Source of the DNA: Bacteroidota bacterium
GTDB taxonomy: Bacteria; Bacteroidota; Bacteroidia; B-17B0; Aurantibacillaceae
Assembly (NCBI GenBank): GCA_030692515.1
Contig: JAUXZS010000015.1
Location: forward strand, 186,001 to 250,000
DNA length: 64,000 nt
Reading direction: 5' to 3'
A model generated the notes under the pieces. The model was not told the origin of the DNA and ran no database searches. It worked only from the letters and a program-made list of their open reading frames with translations. A program made the position numbers and the translations under genes. Position 1 is the stretch's first letter; every line of letters starts with the position of its first letter. Below, piece after piece: positions 25,365 to 34,445 of this stretch.

Positions 25365-26306
25365 ATGGAGAATATTATTGAACAAGTAAGCAAAGAAGCG
25401 CTTTTAAGTGAGTTAACAAAAGAGCGCTATGTACGTAAGACTAATAATGGAAATAATGAAATATACATTATTACTCATCACAATTCACCAAATGTTATGC
25501 GTGAAATTGGCAGATTACGCGAAGTTACCTTTAGACATGCCGGTGGCGGAACTGGAAAATCGATAGACATTGATGAGTTTGATACAAGTTCGCACCCTTA
25601 TCAGCAATTATTAGTTTGGAATCCAGAAGATAAAGAAATTGTTGGCGCATATCGTTTTATTTTATGTAAAGACGCTGAATATATAAATGGAAAAGTTCAA
25701 ATAGCAACCACGGAGTTGTTTAATTTTAATGAGCAATTTTATGCAAAATATTTGCCGTATACTATAGAGTTAGGACGTTCATTTATTCAGCCATTATATC
25801 AACCAAGCGAGCAATTCAGAAAAGGCTTGTTTAGTTTGGATAATTTATGGGATGGTTTAGGAGCCTTAGTAATTGATAATCCTTCTCAAAAATATTTTTA
25901 TGGTAAAGTAACCATGTATACAGATTTTAATGTAACAGCTAGAGATTATATTCTAGCTTTTATTGCGCATTATTTTCCCGATCCCGAAAAGCTTGTTACT
26001 CCGATACATGCAGTGGATGTTAAAACGGATGTTACCCAATTTTTAAACGAATTAAAAAATTTAGATTATAAAGCAGGTCACGCGCATTTAAATAAATTAG
26101 TGCGGGCATTGGGAGAAAATATTCCTCCATTAATGAATGCCTATATGAATTTAAGTAGTACTATGAAAAGTTTTGGTACAGCTATTAACCCTACATTTGG
26201 TGGCGTTGAAGAAACAGGTATTTTGGTAGAAATAAAAGATGTATACCAAAGTAAAAAAGAAAGACACTTTAATTCATACCTAATTGAAAAAGGGATTTTA
26301 AAATAA
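25365..26306 (+). CDS. GNAT-like N-acyltransferase (ornithine/glycine lipid type)
   Basis: The 313-residue protein shows REIGRLREVTFRHAGGGTGK, DIDEFD, YQQLLVWNPEDKEIVGAYRFIL, and TIELGRSFIQPLYQ, the motif order of acyl-ACP-dependent N-acyltransferases related to OlsB and to the glycine-lipid enzyme GlsB of Bacteroidota. It is predicted to transfer a hydroxy-fatty acyl group to an amino acid in membrane lipid synthesis. No partner O-acyltransferase is adjacent; engB follows after 1 nt. Confident to superfamily; the substrate is inferred. Confidence 0.8.
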   Translation: MENIIEQVSKEALLSELTKERYVRKTNNGNNEIYIITHHNSPNVMREIGRLREVTFRHAGGGTGKSIDIDEFDTSSHPYQQLLVWNPEDKEIVGAYRFILCKDAEYINGKVQIATTELFNFNEQFYAKYLPYTIELGRSFIQPLYQPSEQFRKGLFSLDNLWDGLGALVIDNPSQKYFYGKVTMYTDFNVTARDYILAFIAHYFPDPEKLVTPIHAVDVKTDVTQFLNELKNLDYKAGHAHLNKLVRALGENIPPLMNAYMNLSSTMKSFGTAINPTFGGVEETGILVEIKDVYQSKKERHFNSYLIEKGILK

Positions 26307-26307
26307 C

Positions 26308-26982
26308 ATGATAATTAAAAAAGCCACATTTAAACAAAGTGCTTCAAGCATATTTGGATGCCCGAAGCCAAGTTTACCCGAATTTGCTTTTATAGGAAGA
26401 AGTAACGTAGGCAAGTCTTCTTTAATAAACATGCTTTGCAATAATAATAAATTAGCAAAAACATCTGCAACACCTGGCAAAACCCAATTAATTAATCATT
26501 TTACTATTAATGATAATTGGTACTTAGTAGATTTACCCGGATATGGCTATGCAAAAACTAGTAAAGATAATCGCGCCAAGTTAGAAACAATTATTTATGA
26601 CTATTGTAAAAAACGCGAAACGTTAGTGTGTTTATTTGTATTAATTGATAGTCGCATTCCTTTACAACAAATTGATAAAGATTTTATGTTGTGGTGTGGA
26701 GAGAATCAAATTCCATTTAGTATTATTTACACTAAAACAGACAAGAACTCTAAATTAGAATTAGCGAAAAATATTAAAAATATAGAAACTGAACTTTTAA
26801 AATTGTGGGAGGATTTACCAAATAGTTTTATTTCTTCGGCAGAAAAAAAAGTGGGAAAGGAAGATATTTTGGATTTTATTTATCACCATCAACAACAAGT
26901 GCAAGCCACAAGAGTAATGCTGCCCGACTTAAATGAAGGCGAATTTGATGAGGATGACGAAGAGTCTGATGAACAAGAATAA
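26308..26982 (+). CDS. engB: Ribosome biogenesis GTPase EngB/YsxC
   Basis: This 224-residue Era-like GTPase acts in 50S subunit assembly. G1 is GRSNVGKSSLIN (about 30-41), G2 the threonine region TSATPGKTQLIN, G3 DLPGYGYAKT, G4 TKTDKNSK and G5 SSAEKK. An acidic C-terminal tail (EGEFDEDDEESDEQE) extends about 20 residues past the usual end. It starts 1 nt after the acyltransferase stop codon, so they are cotranscribed. Confidence 0.96.
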   Translation: MIIKKATFKQSASSIFGCPKPSLPEFAFIGRSNVGKSSLINMLCNNNKLAKTSATPGKTQLINHFTINDNWYLVDLPGYGYAKTSKDNRAKLETIIYDYCKKRETLVCLFVLIDSRIPLQQIDKDFMLWCGENQIPFSIIYTKTDKNSKLELAKNIKNIETELLKLWEDLPNSFISSAEKKVGKEDILDFIYHHQQQVQATRVMLPDLNEGEFDEDDEESDEQE

Positions 26983-26989
26983 TTTTACG

Positions 26990-27030
26990 GTCTGTCTAAT
27001 AACTATTAACTAACACCTATTAACTATATT
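26990..27030. repeat. Short word repeat in intergenic DNA
   Basis: The spacer holds CTATTAACTAACACC followed by TATTAACTATATT, near-tandem copies of an AACTATTAAC word. It is of the same kind as the AT-rich word repeats at 38148 and 41799. Function unknown. Confidence 0.4.
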
Positions 27031-27032
27031 GA

Positions 27033-27362
27033 ATGGCAAGTGATTGGGAGAGACTCCAGATAAAACTAAAAGAGCGTTTTGATGGCGAAATGGATTACGA
27101 TTCTATTTTATTTATGATTGGCTTGCAAGAATTAAGTAAGCCTTTCAAGAAGTATAAAAAAGATGAGAAATTAGAAGTAATGCACATTGCAATTTGTACT
27201 TTATTAGAGCCATATGGATTTTATGAATTCTTAGGAAGAGATGAAGACGGTTGGCCTCACTGGAAATTAGTTCAAAACCTTCCCCATTTAGATTCCAAAC
27301 AACAAAATAAATTAATCATCGATTCTATCATCGATTATTTTAAAAAAGAAGAATTTATTTAA
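27033..27362 (+). CDS. Small conserved-type hypothetical protein
   Basis: This 109-residue soluble protein has a helical start (SDWERLQIKLKERFDGEMDY), LFMIGLQELSKPFKKYKKDEK, and TLLEPYGFYEFLGRDEDGWPHWKLV. No domain is recognised and no signal peptide is present. It lies between engB and the mraZ promoter region and may be cotranscribed with engB. Sequence order and composition look genuinely coding. Confidence 0.75.
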   Translation: MASDWERLQIKLKERFDGEMDYDSILFMIGLQELSKPFKKYKKDEKLEVMHIAICTLLEPYGFYEFLGRDEDGWPHWKLVQNLPHLDSKQQNKLIIDSIIDYFKKEEFI

Positions 27363-27635
27363 ATTTTTTGCTTTAAAGTTCAGTATCAATTCCCGTAAAT
27401 TTCGAGGTTAATTTTTCTAAAAACCTTACAAAAACACACCTTAAATTTGGTTTAAGTTTAAAAACCTAAATTGTTAATATCCTGTTTAGAAACCTGTTTA
27501 AAAATCAGACTTCAAATTTTACTTTCAATCTTTAAAGCTCTTACCAACTCTACATTCTAAGGCATAAATTAAATTTAACTAACTGATTGTTAGGGTTATT
27601 AACATTGTTTAAAACCTCTAATTTTTCAACAATAG
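27363..27635. other. Leader region before the dcw cluster
   Basis: This AT-rich spacer has no gene. It contains two copies of CCTGTTTA 12 bp apart (27481-27488, 27493-27500), and a small imperfect palindrome near 27450 (CCTTAAATTTGG, then TTTAAG). It may carry upstream regulatory sites for the dcw operon. Confidence 0.4.
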
Positions 27636-27669
27636 TGGTAAAAAATGGCTTAAAGTGGTAAAAAGTGGG
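27636..27669 (+). promoter_or_regulatory. MraZ operator: four TGG boxes at 10-bp spacing
   Basis: TGGT, TGGC, TGGT and TGGG begin at 27636, 27646, 27656 and 27666, an exact 10-bp period. MraZ proteins are known to bind repeated TGGGN boxes spaced 10 bp apart upstream of their own gene. The array ends 11 bp before a -7 element and so would overlap the -33 region and block RNA polymerase. Confidence 0.8.
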
Positions 27670-27680
27670 AATATTATCCA

Positions 27681-27688
27681 TATTTTTG
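27681..27688 (+). promoter_or_regulatory. Candidate -7 element of the dcw operon promoter
   Basis: TATTTTTG fits TAnnTTTG and is 22 bp before the mraZ ATG. The -33 position falls within the MraZ boxes, and no TTG is seen there. Confidence 0.55.
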
Positions 27689-27710
27689 CTCAGATCAAAG
27701 AAAACTACTA

Positions 27711-28181
27711 ATGGCCAGTATGATAGGGGAATACGATTGTAAAGTGGACGCAAAAGGGCGTTTCATGTTTCCTGTCGACCTTAGAAAGCAGCTAGAAGCA
27801 ATTTTTGAAAATGGATTTGTAATCAACCGAAATCTTCACCAAAAATGTTTGGTTTTATACCCTTTAAAAGAGTGGGAAAAACTAAATAAAAAATTAAGCA
27901 AACTAAATCGCTTAATAAAAGCAAACGATGTTTTTGTTAGAAAATTTACTGGCGGAGCAACTAATGTTGAAGCAGATAATTCCGGGCGTTTATTGTTACC
28001 AAAATCTTTAACAGATTATGCTGATATAAAATCAGATTTAAAAGTTTTAGGAAGTAACAACGTAATAGAGTTGTGGGATAAACAATTGTACGAAGAATTC
28101 TTAAGCCAAGATATTGATATTGAAAAATTAGCTGAAGATGTTTTAGGAGGAATAAATTTTAATGATGTTGACGATGAGTAA
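27711..28181 (+). CDS. mraZ: Transcriptional regulator MraZ
   Basis: The 156-residue protein has two tandem AbrB-like halves, each with the family motif: GEYDCKVDAKGRFMFPVDLR (about 5-24) and NVEADNSGRLLLPKSL (about 85-100). It forms rings that bind the repeated TGG boxes upstream and repress the dcw operon. A start at the Met four codons in (27720) is also possible. It is the first gene of the division and cell wall cluster; the next gene overlaps its 3' end. Confidence 0.96.
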   Translation: MASMIGEYDCKVDAKGRFMFPVDLRKQLEAIFENGFVINRNLHQKCLVLYPLKEWEKLNKKLSKLNRLIKANDVFVRKFTGGATNVEADNSGRLLLPKSLTDYADIKSDLKVLGSNNVIELWDKQLYEEFLSQDIDIEKLAEDVLGGINFNDVDDE

Positions 28182-29082
28182 CGCTTATCACAACCCCGTT
28201 CTTTTACAAGCTTGTATTGATAATTTAAACATTAAGCCCGATGGCGTTTATGTTGATTTAACTTTTGGTGGTGGAGGACATTCTGCACACATTTTAAAGC
28301 AATTAAACGAAAAAGGAAAATTATTTGCTTTTGATCAGGATGAAGACGCGAAAAAAAATAGTATAAATGATTCGCGCTTTACTTTAATACCACATAATTT
28401 CAGACACTTAAAAAATTATCTGAGATTATATGGAATTAATCAAGTAGATGGAATACTTGGCGACCTTGGTGTTTCGTCTCATCAATTTGATGAAGCCTCA
28501 CGCGGTTTTTCTATTCGTTTTGATTCTGAGTTGGATATGCGTATGAATCAACAAAACGCCTTAACTGCAAAAAAAATAGTGAATGAATATTCCGATAAAC
28601 AACTCATTCATATTTTTAAAACTTATGGCGAAATACATAACGCAGGGCGTTTGGCTTTTGTTATTTGTGCCGCAAGAGAAGAAAAAGAAATAGCTACAAC
28701 TAACGAACTGAAGGCTGCAATTTCGTCTTGCACACCAAAATTTGAAGAGCACAAATATTTAGCAAAAGTTTTTCAGGCATTAAGAATAGAAGTTAATCAA
28801 GAATTAGAAGCATTAAAAGAATGTTTAACACAATGTGTTGAAATTCTTAAAAGTGAAGGAAGGTTAGTTGTAATATCCTATCATAGCTTGGAAGATAGAC
28901 TAGTTAAAAATATTATTAGAGCTGGCAATGTAGAGGGGATAGAAGAAAAGGATGTGATTTTTGGAACTAGTAAAAAGATATTTAAAAATTTAACATCAAA
29001 ACCAATTTTACCATCAGAAGAAGAAATTAAAAATAATACAAGAGCACGTAGTGCAAAATTAAGAGTAGCAATAAAAATTTAA
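28174..29082 (+). CDS. rsmH: 16S rRNA (cytosine-1402 N4)-methyltransferase
   Basis: The enzyme methylates C1402 in the ribosomal P site. The SAM-binding start is YVDLTFGGGGHSAHIL, followed by FAFDQDEDA, GILGDLGVSSHQFDEASRGFS, RLAFVICAAREEKEI, FQALRIEVNQEL and VVISYHSLEDRLVKN, all characteristic. I prefer the ATG at 28174 (MSNAYHNPVLL) because it matches the usual N-terminus; ATGs at 28162 and 28165 are also in frame. The gene overlaps the end of mraZ in another frame, so translation is probably coupled. Confidence 0.96.
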   Translation: MSNAYHNPVLLQACIDNLNIKPDGVYVDLTFGGGGHSAHILKQLNEKGKLFAFDQDEDAKKNSINDSRFTLIPHNFRHLKNYLRLYGINQVDGILGDLGVSSHQFDEASRGFSIRFDSELDMRMNQQNALTAKKIVNEYSDKQLIHIFKTYGEIHNAGRLAFVICAAREEKEIATTNELKAAISSCTPKFEEHKYLAKVFQALRIEVNQELEALKECLTQCVEILKSEGRLVVISYHSLEDRLVKNIIRAGNVEGIEEKDVIFGTSKKIFKNLTSKPILPSEEEIKNNTRARSAKLRVAIKI

Positions 29083-29112
29083 GAAATACATAAGTCAAAG
29101 AATAAATAATAA

Positions 29113-29571
29113 GTGGCCAATAAGTACAGGGAAATAACCACAGAGGAACCAGAAGTAATAGAACAAGAAATTGTTGTTGAAAAAACGACCGACTCTAAAC
29201 CTCAAAAAACTTCTAAGCCACGTAAAAGAGGAGTTCTCGGCAAAGGTCTTTCGGCTGTTTTTAGCGGCACATTTCTTACTAATGATAAAACCTTAAAACA
29301 TTTACCTTTTATTCTTTTCTTGGCATTTATCGCCATTCTATATATCGCAAACGGATATTACGCGGATGATAAAATTCGTGAAGTAAATAAAATTTCAAAT
29401 CAACTTAAAGAACTTCGATCGGAATACATTTCTACTAAAAGCGATTTAATGTTTGCGAGTAAACAAAGCGAAGTTGCTAAAGCCGCTGAAAAATTAGGTT
29501 TAAAAGAGCCTGTTGTTCCACCAATAAAAATTAAAGTAGATAGTTTGCAATTATATAAATCTGGTAATTAA
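29113..29571 (+). CDS. FtsL-like division protein
   Basis: This 152-residue bitopic protein starts with GTG at 29113. A charged cytoplasmic region with basic SKPRKRGVLGKGLSAVF (about 34-52) precedes one membrane helix (about 67-83, LPFILFLAFIAILYIANG), then a periplasmic coiled coil (IREVNKISNQLKELRSEYIST). Position between rsmH and ftsI, topology and the coiled coil identify it as the FtsL counterpart, which links FtsI/FtsW to the divisome. Its cytoplasmic extension is longer than in E. coli FtsL, as in other Bacteroidota. Confidence 0.85.
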   Translation: MANKYREITTEEPEVIEQEIVVEKTTDSKPQKTSKPRKRGVLGKGLSAVFSGTFLTNDKTLKHLPFILFLAFIAILYIANGYYADDKIREVNKISNQLKELRSEYISTKSDLMFASKQSEVAKAAEKLGLKEPVVPPIKIKVDSLQLYKSGN

Positions 29572-29573
29572 GC

Positions 29574-31718
29574 TTGAACGAAAAGAAAAATATTCTATCC
29601 CGTACCTATCTCGTATATATATTTATGTGCGTATTTGCAATTGGAATATTGTATCGCATTTGTGTGATTCAATTTGTACAAGGTGAGGAATGGAGAAATA
29701 AAGCTGAAGCTTACACAACCAAACTAGATTCTGTTGAAGCGGTTCGGGGTAATATTTTCGATGCTAACGGTGCTTTGCTTGCGACATCATTACCCTATTA
29801 TGAAATTGCGGTTGATATCAATGCACCCAGCATTACCGAAAAATTATATAAAAGCAATAGAGATTCTCTAGCTTATTTATTGAGCAATTTATTTGGTGAT
29901 AAAACAGAAAGAGATTATTTAAAAATTTTAAATAAGGCTAGAAAAAATAATGACAGGTATGTTTTGCTACAGCGAAATGTTTCTTATAAAGATTTACAAA
30001 TCTTAAAAGCGTTTCCAATTTTCAGAAAAGGTAGAAGAGGAGGTTTAGTAACGTTACAAACTAACCGTCGCGAACGTCCTTTCCAAATGCTTGCCGGCAG
30101 GACAATCGGAATGGCTAGAACCGGCATTAAACCTGTTGGTTTGGAAGGTGCCTTTGACAGTATTTTAAGTGGCATAAGTGGTAAACGTTTAATGCAACAA
30201 ATTGCCGGCGGTGTATGGAGACCTATTAATGATGAAAATGAGGTTGAGCCTAAAGATGGTAATGATTTATATACTACCATAGATATAAATATTCAAGATG
30301 TTGCTCAACAAGCATTAATGAAGTCGTTACAAAAAAATAGTGCATCACACGGCTGCGCAATTTTAATGGAAGTAAAAACAGGCGCAATAAAAGCAATTGT
30401 AAATCTCACTAAAAGTACTCGCGACACAAATAGTTATAATGAAAGTTTTAATTATGCCATTGGTTATCCAACTGAGCCTGGATCAACATTTAAGCTTGCA
30501 TCTATGCTTGCTGTAATTGATGAATTTAATGTGAGTTTGGATGAAAAAGTAGCGGTTGGTAATGGTGAGTGCATGTATTTTGATAAAAAAGTTAAAGATT
30601 CTCATGCTCCAGAAAGTCCAACTTTAACTCTTCAGCGTGTATTTGAAACATCTTCCAATGTTGGAGTAAGTAAAATTATTACAAAGTATTATTCTAAAAA
30701 TCCACAACAATTCGCCAATAAATTAAACTCGTTTCATTTAAATGAAAAATTGGGTTTATCAATACCTGGAGAGGGTAAAGGAGTTATTCCGCAAACAAGA
30801 ACAAGGTTTTGGTCTGGAGTTACATTACCTCAATTAAGTTACGGATATGAAAGTTTAATAACACCTCTTCAAACATTAACCTTATACAATGCGGTTGCCA
30901 ATGATGGTAAAATGGTTAAGCCCCGGTTTATAAAAGAAATTAAACGAAATGGTGTTGTAATAAAAACCTATGGCACAGAAATAATAGAGGAACAAATTGT
31001 AAAAAAGGAAACAATTGTAAAAGCAAAAAAGTTATTAGAGGGTGTAGTAAAAAATGGTTCTGGTAAAACATTAAATATTACTGCTTTTAATGTTGGTGGT
31101 AAAACAGGTACCGCACAAATTGCTAAAACTGGCGCCAAAAAAGTTAAAGGTAAATCTGTTTATGGCGAAGTTGGTGATCGTAATTATCAAGCTTCTTTTG
31201 TTGGATATTTTCCTGCAGAAAATCCATTGTACTCTTGTATTGTTGTTATTAATTCACCTGTAAATGGTGTTTATTATGGTGCTGCCGTGGCGGGTCCGGT
31301 TTTTAAGGAAATTGCCGAAAAAGTATATTCAGGAAGTTTAGATTTTATACATCCAATTAATAATAATAAAAATTTAATTACAAAATTACCAAACACAATT
31401 ATAACCAAGGGAAATGAACTTAGTTCGATGGCCAAGTTTTTTTCTATTCCTTCTTCTAATTCAGATAATGTAAAATTTGTAAGTCGTGATACAAAAGATA
31501 CAGCTAAGATAATTTTTTCAGACAATAATATTGAATCGCAATTAAAAAAGGGAATTATGCCAAGCTTACATGGTTTATCGGCTAAGGACGCAATATTTTT
31601 ATTAGAGAATAATGGTGTACATGTTCAACTACAAGGCTTTGGTAGTGTACAGAAACAAAGTATTGAAGTAGGACAGAAATTTACTAAAGGAAATAAAATA
31701 GTATTAACGTTAATATGA
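29574..31718 (+). CDS. ftsI: Penicillin-binding protein / peptidoglycan transpeptidase FtsI
   Basis: The 714-residue division transpeptidase cross-links septal peptidoglycan. Start is TTG at 29574, 2 nt after the ftsL-like stop. A membrane helix lies at about 11-28. The dimerisation domain includes VRGNIFDANGALLATS. The transpeptidase has SxxK in PGSTFKLASM, SxN in ETSSNVGVSK and KTG in GGKTGTAQIAK. A C-terminal PASTA domain (about 655-714, MPSLHGLSAKDAIFLLENNG) is present, as in Bacteroidota and Gram-positive homologues but not in E. coli. murE overlaps by 4 nt. Confidence 0.95.
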   Translation: MNEKKNILSRTYLVYIFMCVFAIGILYRICVIQFVQGEEWRNKAEAYTTKLDSVEAVRGNIFDANGALLATSLPYYEIAVDINAPSITEKLYKSNRDSLAYLLSNLFGDKTERDYLKILNKARKNNDRYVLLQRNVSYKDLQILKAFPIFRKGRRGGLVTLQTNRRERPFQMLAGRTIGMARTGIKPVGLEGAFDSILSGISGKRLMQQIAGGVWRPINDENEVEPKDGNDLYTTIDINIQDVAQQALMKSLQKNSASHGCAILMEVKTGAIKAIVNLTKSTRDTNSYNESFNYAIGYPTEPGSTFKLASMLAVIDEFNVSLDEKVAVGNGECMYFDKKVKDSHAPESPTLTLQRVFETSSNVGVSKIITKYYSKNPQQFANKLNSFHLNEKLGLSIPGEGKGVIPQTRTRFWSGVTLPQLSYGYESLITPLQTLTLYNAVANDGKMVKPRFIKEIKRNGVVIKTYGTEIIEEQIVKKETIVKAKKLLEGVVKNGSGKTLNITAFNVGGKTGTAQIAKTGAKKVKGKSVYGEVGDRNYQASFVGYFPAENPLYSCIVVINSPVNGVYYGAAVAGPVFKEIAEKVYSGSLDFIHPINNNKNLITKLPNTIITKGNELSSMAKFFSIPSSNSDNVKFVSRDTKDTAKIIFSDNNIESQLKKGIMPSLHGLSAKDAIFLLENNGVHVQLQGFGSVQKQSIEVGQKFTKGNKIVLTLI

Positions 31719-33178
31719 AACTGTTAAGCGACATAATATATAAAGTTAGACTTGAAGAAATTATAGGGTCTACTCATATGGCTATTTCTTCAGTTACTTT
31801 CGATTCAAGAAAGGTAAAAAAGGATTCTTTATTTATTGCTACAAGAGGCACTGCTGTTGATGGGCATGTTTATATTGATAAAGCTATTGAATTAGGAGCA
31901 ATTGCAATTTTATGCGAAGAACTACCGGAAAACAAAAACAAGAATGTAACTTATATTAAAGTAAAAGATTCATCTTATTCTTTAGGGATAATAGCATGTA
32001 ATTTTTTCGACAATCCCTCAAATAAATTAAAACTTGTTGGTATTACTGGTACTAACGGCAAAACAACCACCGTTACATTGCTTTTTAATTTATTTAAATC
32101 TTTAGGTTATTCAGTTGGCTTACTTTCTACAGTTGAAAATAAAATTAATAACACGGTTATTACCGCAACCCATACAACTCCAGATGCTTTGGCATTAAAT
32201 GAATTGTTAAGTAAAATGCATGCTGAAGGTTGTGAATACGTATTTATGGAAGTTAGTTCTCACGCAATAGTTCAAAATCGTATTGCAGGATTAAGTTTTA
32301 CGGGTGCTATTTTCAGCAACATTACCCATGATCATTTGGATTATCACAAAACTTTTGATGAATATATTAAAGCCAAAAAAACGTTTTTTGATCAATTACC
32401 AAGTACAGCTTTCGCTTTAATAAATCGTGATGACCGCAACGGTTTGATTATGTTGCAAAATACTAAAGCGCAAAAGTATACTTACGGACTTCAAAGCATC
32501 GCCGATTTTAAATGTAAAATTCTTGAGAATCAATTAAACGGGTTGTTACTAAACATAGATAATGTTGAGGTATGGGTAAAATTGATAGGAACATTTAATG
32601 CTTATAATGTTTTAGCGGTTTATGCCGCAGCAGTATTATTAAAACAAAATAAAACAAATGTTTTAACAGCATTAAGCAATCTTAATTCGGTTGAAGGACG
32701 TTTTCAATATTTTAAATCACCAAAAGGTATTATTGGAATTGTGGATTACGCTCACACCCCTGATGCTTTAAAAAATGTTTTAGAAACTATAAAAGATTTA
32801 AGGGCAGGAAATGAACAGGTAATTTCTTTAGTTGGTTGCGGTGGAGATAGAGATGCAGCCAAACGTCCGGTTATGGCAGCAATTGCTTGTCAGTATAGTA
32901 ATAAAGTTATTCTTACTTCAGATAATCCACGAAGCGAAGATCCCGAAGAAATTTTAAATCAAATGCAAAAGGGTATCAGTCCTGTTGATAGTAAAAAAAC
33001 ATTAAGGATAACAGATAGAAAAGAAGCTATTAAAGCAGCTTGTTCATTGAGTAAGCCGGGTGATATTATTTTAATCGCGGGTAAAGGTCATGAGAAATAC
33101 CAAGAAATTAAAGGAATAAAACAACCATTTGATGATTTTGAAATTTTAAAAGAAACTATTAAAACGCTAGATATATAA
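31715..33178 (+). CDS. murE: UDP-N-acetylmuramoyl-tripeptide synthetase MurE
   Basis: The 487-residue ligase adds the third amino acid to the cell wall precursor. ATP loop [15 protein letters not shown], central [13 protein letters not shown] and [13 protein letters not shown], and the specificity motif [11 protein letters not shown] near the C-terminus. DNPR is the signature of meso-diaminopimelate-specific enzymes, so the wall is predicted to contain DAP. The ATG overlaps the ftsI stop (ATGA), indicating translational coupling. Confidence 0.97.
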   Translation: MKLLSDIIYKVRLEEIIGSTHMAISSVTFDSRKVKKDSLFIATRGTAVDGHVYIDKAIELGAIAILCEELPENKNKNVTYIKVKDSSYSLGIIACNFFDNPSNKLKLVGITGTNGKTTTVTLLFNLFKSLGYSVGLLSTVENKINNTVITATHTTPDALALNELLSKMHAEGCEYVFMEVSSHAIVQNRIAGLSFTGAIFSNITHDHLDYHKTFDEYIKAKKTFFDQLPSTAFALINRDDRNGLIMLQNTKAQKYTYGLQSIADFKCKILENQLNGLLLNIDNVEVWVKLIGTFNAYNVLAVYAAAVLLKQNKTNVLTALSNLNSVEGRFQYFKSPKGIIGIVDYAHTPDALKNVLETIKDLRAGNEQVISLVGCGGDRDAAKRPVMAAIACQYSNKVILTSDNPRSEDPEEILNQMQKGISPVDSKKTLRITDRKEAIKAACSLSKPGDIILIAGKGHEKYQEIKGIKQPFDDFEILKETIKTLDI

Positions 33179-33179
33179 C

Positions 33180-34445
33180 ATGTTATATTATTTCTTTCAA
33201 TATTTAGATAAGACTTTAGATTTCCCGGGTGCAGGAGTATTTCAATATATTTCATTTCGCGCAGCTTTGGCGTTAATTACTTCTTTAATTATTTCATTAT
33301 TATTTGGAAAAAAAATTATTGAGTTTATTCGTAAGAAACAAATAGGAGAAACTATTCGTGAATTAGGATTAGAAGGACAAAATAAAAAATCGGGAACTCC
33401 AACAATGGGTGGGATAATTATTATTGCGGCAATTATTATTCCAACATTATTATTTGCGAAAGTATTAAATGTTTATATCGTATTAATGTTGATTTCTACA
33501 TTGTGGTTAGGCGGAATTGGTTTTTTAGATGATTACATTAAAGTATTCAAAAAAAATAAGGAAGGTTTACAAGGGAAATTTAAAATTATTGGTCAAATAG
33601 GAATCGGATTAATTGTTGGATGCGTTTTTTATTTTCATCCTGATGTGGTTGTAAAAGAACGTTTAACGCATAATGAAAAAACTGTGTGGGCAAATTCAAA
33701 TCCGAATGCGCAGCAAGATATTAAAATTCCAAAGTACGCTGATCAACCGGTGAAGAATTTAAAAACTACAATTCCATTCACAAAAAATAATGAATTGGAT
33801 TATGGCAGTTTTATTTCTTGGATGTGTGATGATTGCGCTAAGTATGGCTGGATAATTTTTATTCCAATGGTAATATTAATTGTTACTGCCGTGTCTAATG
33901 GCGCAAATATAACAGATGGCATTGATGGTTTAGCCGCGGGAACTAGTGCGATTATTGGTACGGTGCTTGGTATTTTGGCTTATGTTTCCGGTAACACTGT
34001 TTTTGCTGATTATCTCAATATTATGTACATCCCAAATTCTGGAGAATTAGTTGTGTTTATGGCAGCATTTATTGGTGCATGTATTGGCTTTTTATGGTAT
34101 AATTCTTTTCCTGCACAAGTGTTTATGGGCGACACAGGAAGTTTGGCAATTGGTGGAATAATTGCGGTTTATGCAATTGCTATTCGCAAAGAATTATTAA
34201 TCCCAATTTTGTGTGGTGTTTTTTTAGTTGAAAATATTTCGGTAATACTTCAGGTGGTTTATTTCAAGTACCAAAAGAAAAGAAGAGGAATTGAATATGC
34301 AAGCGCAAATAGATTGTTTAAAATGGCACCGCTTCATCATCATTATCAAAAAAGTGGTTTTCACGAATCAAAAATTGTAATGCGTTTTTTTATTATAGGA
34401 ATTATGTTGGCGGTATTAACATTTGTAACTCTAAAATTAAGATAG
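33180..34445 (+). CDS. mraY: Phospho-N-acetylmuramoyl-pentapeptide transferase
   Basis: The 421-residue integral membrane enzyme makes lipid I. Motifs: [13 protein letters not shown], the aspartate motif [35 protein letters not shown], and [18 protein letters not shown] near the end. It is about 60 residues longer than E. coli MraY because of a hydrophilic periplasmic insert (about 155-210, including [13 protein letters not shown]) typical of Bacteroidota. Ten hydrophobic segments can be seen. It follows murE by 1 nt and precedes murD directly. Confidence 0.97.
   Translation: MLYYFFQYLDKTLDFPGAGVFQYISFRAALALITSLIISLLFGKKIIEFIRKKQIGETIRELGLEGQNKKSGTPTMGGIIIIAAIIIPTLLFAKVLNVYIVLMLISTLWLGGIGFLDDYIKVFKKNKEGLQGKFKIIGQIGIGLIVGCVFYFHPDVVVKERLTHNEKTVWANSNPNAQQDIKIPKYADQPVKNLKTTIPFTKNNELDYGSFISWMCDDCAKYGWIIFIPMVILIVTAVSNGANITDGIDGLAAGTSAIIGTVLGILAYVSGNTVFADYLNIMYIPNSGELVVFMAAFIGACIGFLWYNSFPAQVFMGDTGSLAIGGIIAVYAIAIRKELLIPILCGVFLVENISVILQVVYFKYQKKRRGIEYASANRLFKMAPLHHHYQKSGFHESKIVMRFFIIGIMLAVLTFVTLKLR

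Noticed and set aside
28145-28150. AGGAGG as a Shine-Dalgarno site for rsmH
   Set aside because: It encodes a Gly-Gly within conserved mraZ sequence and the phylum rarely uses such sites; the preferred start at 28174 is 23 nt away.
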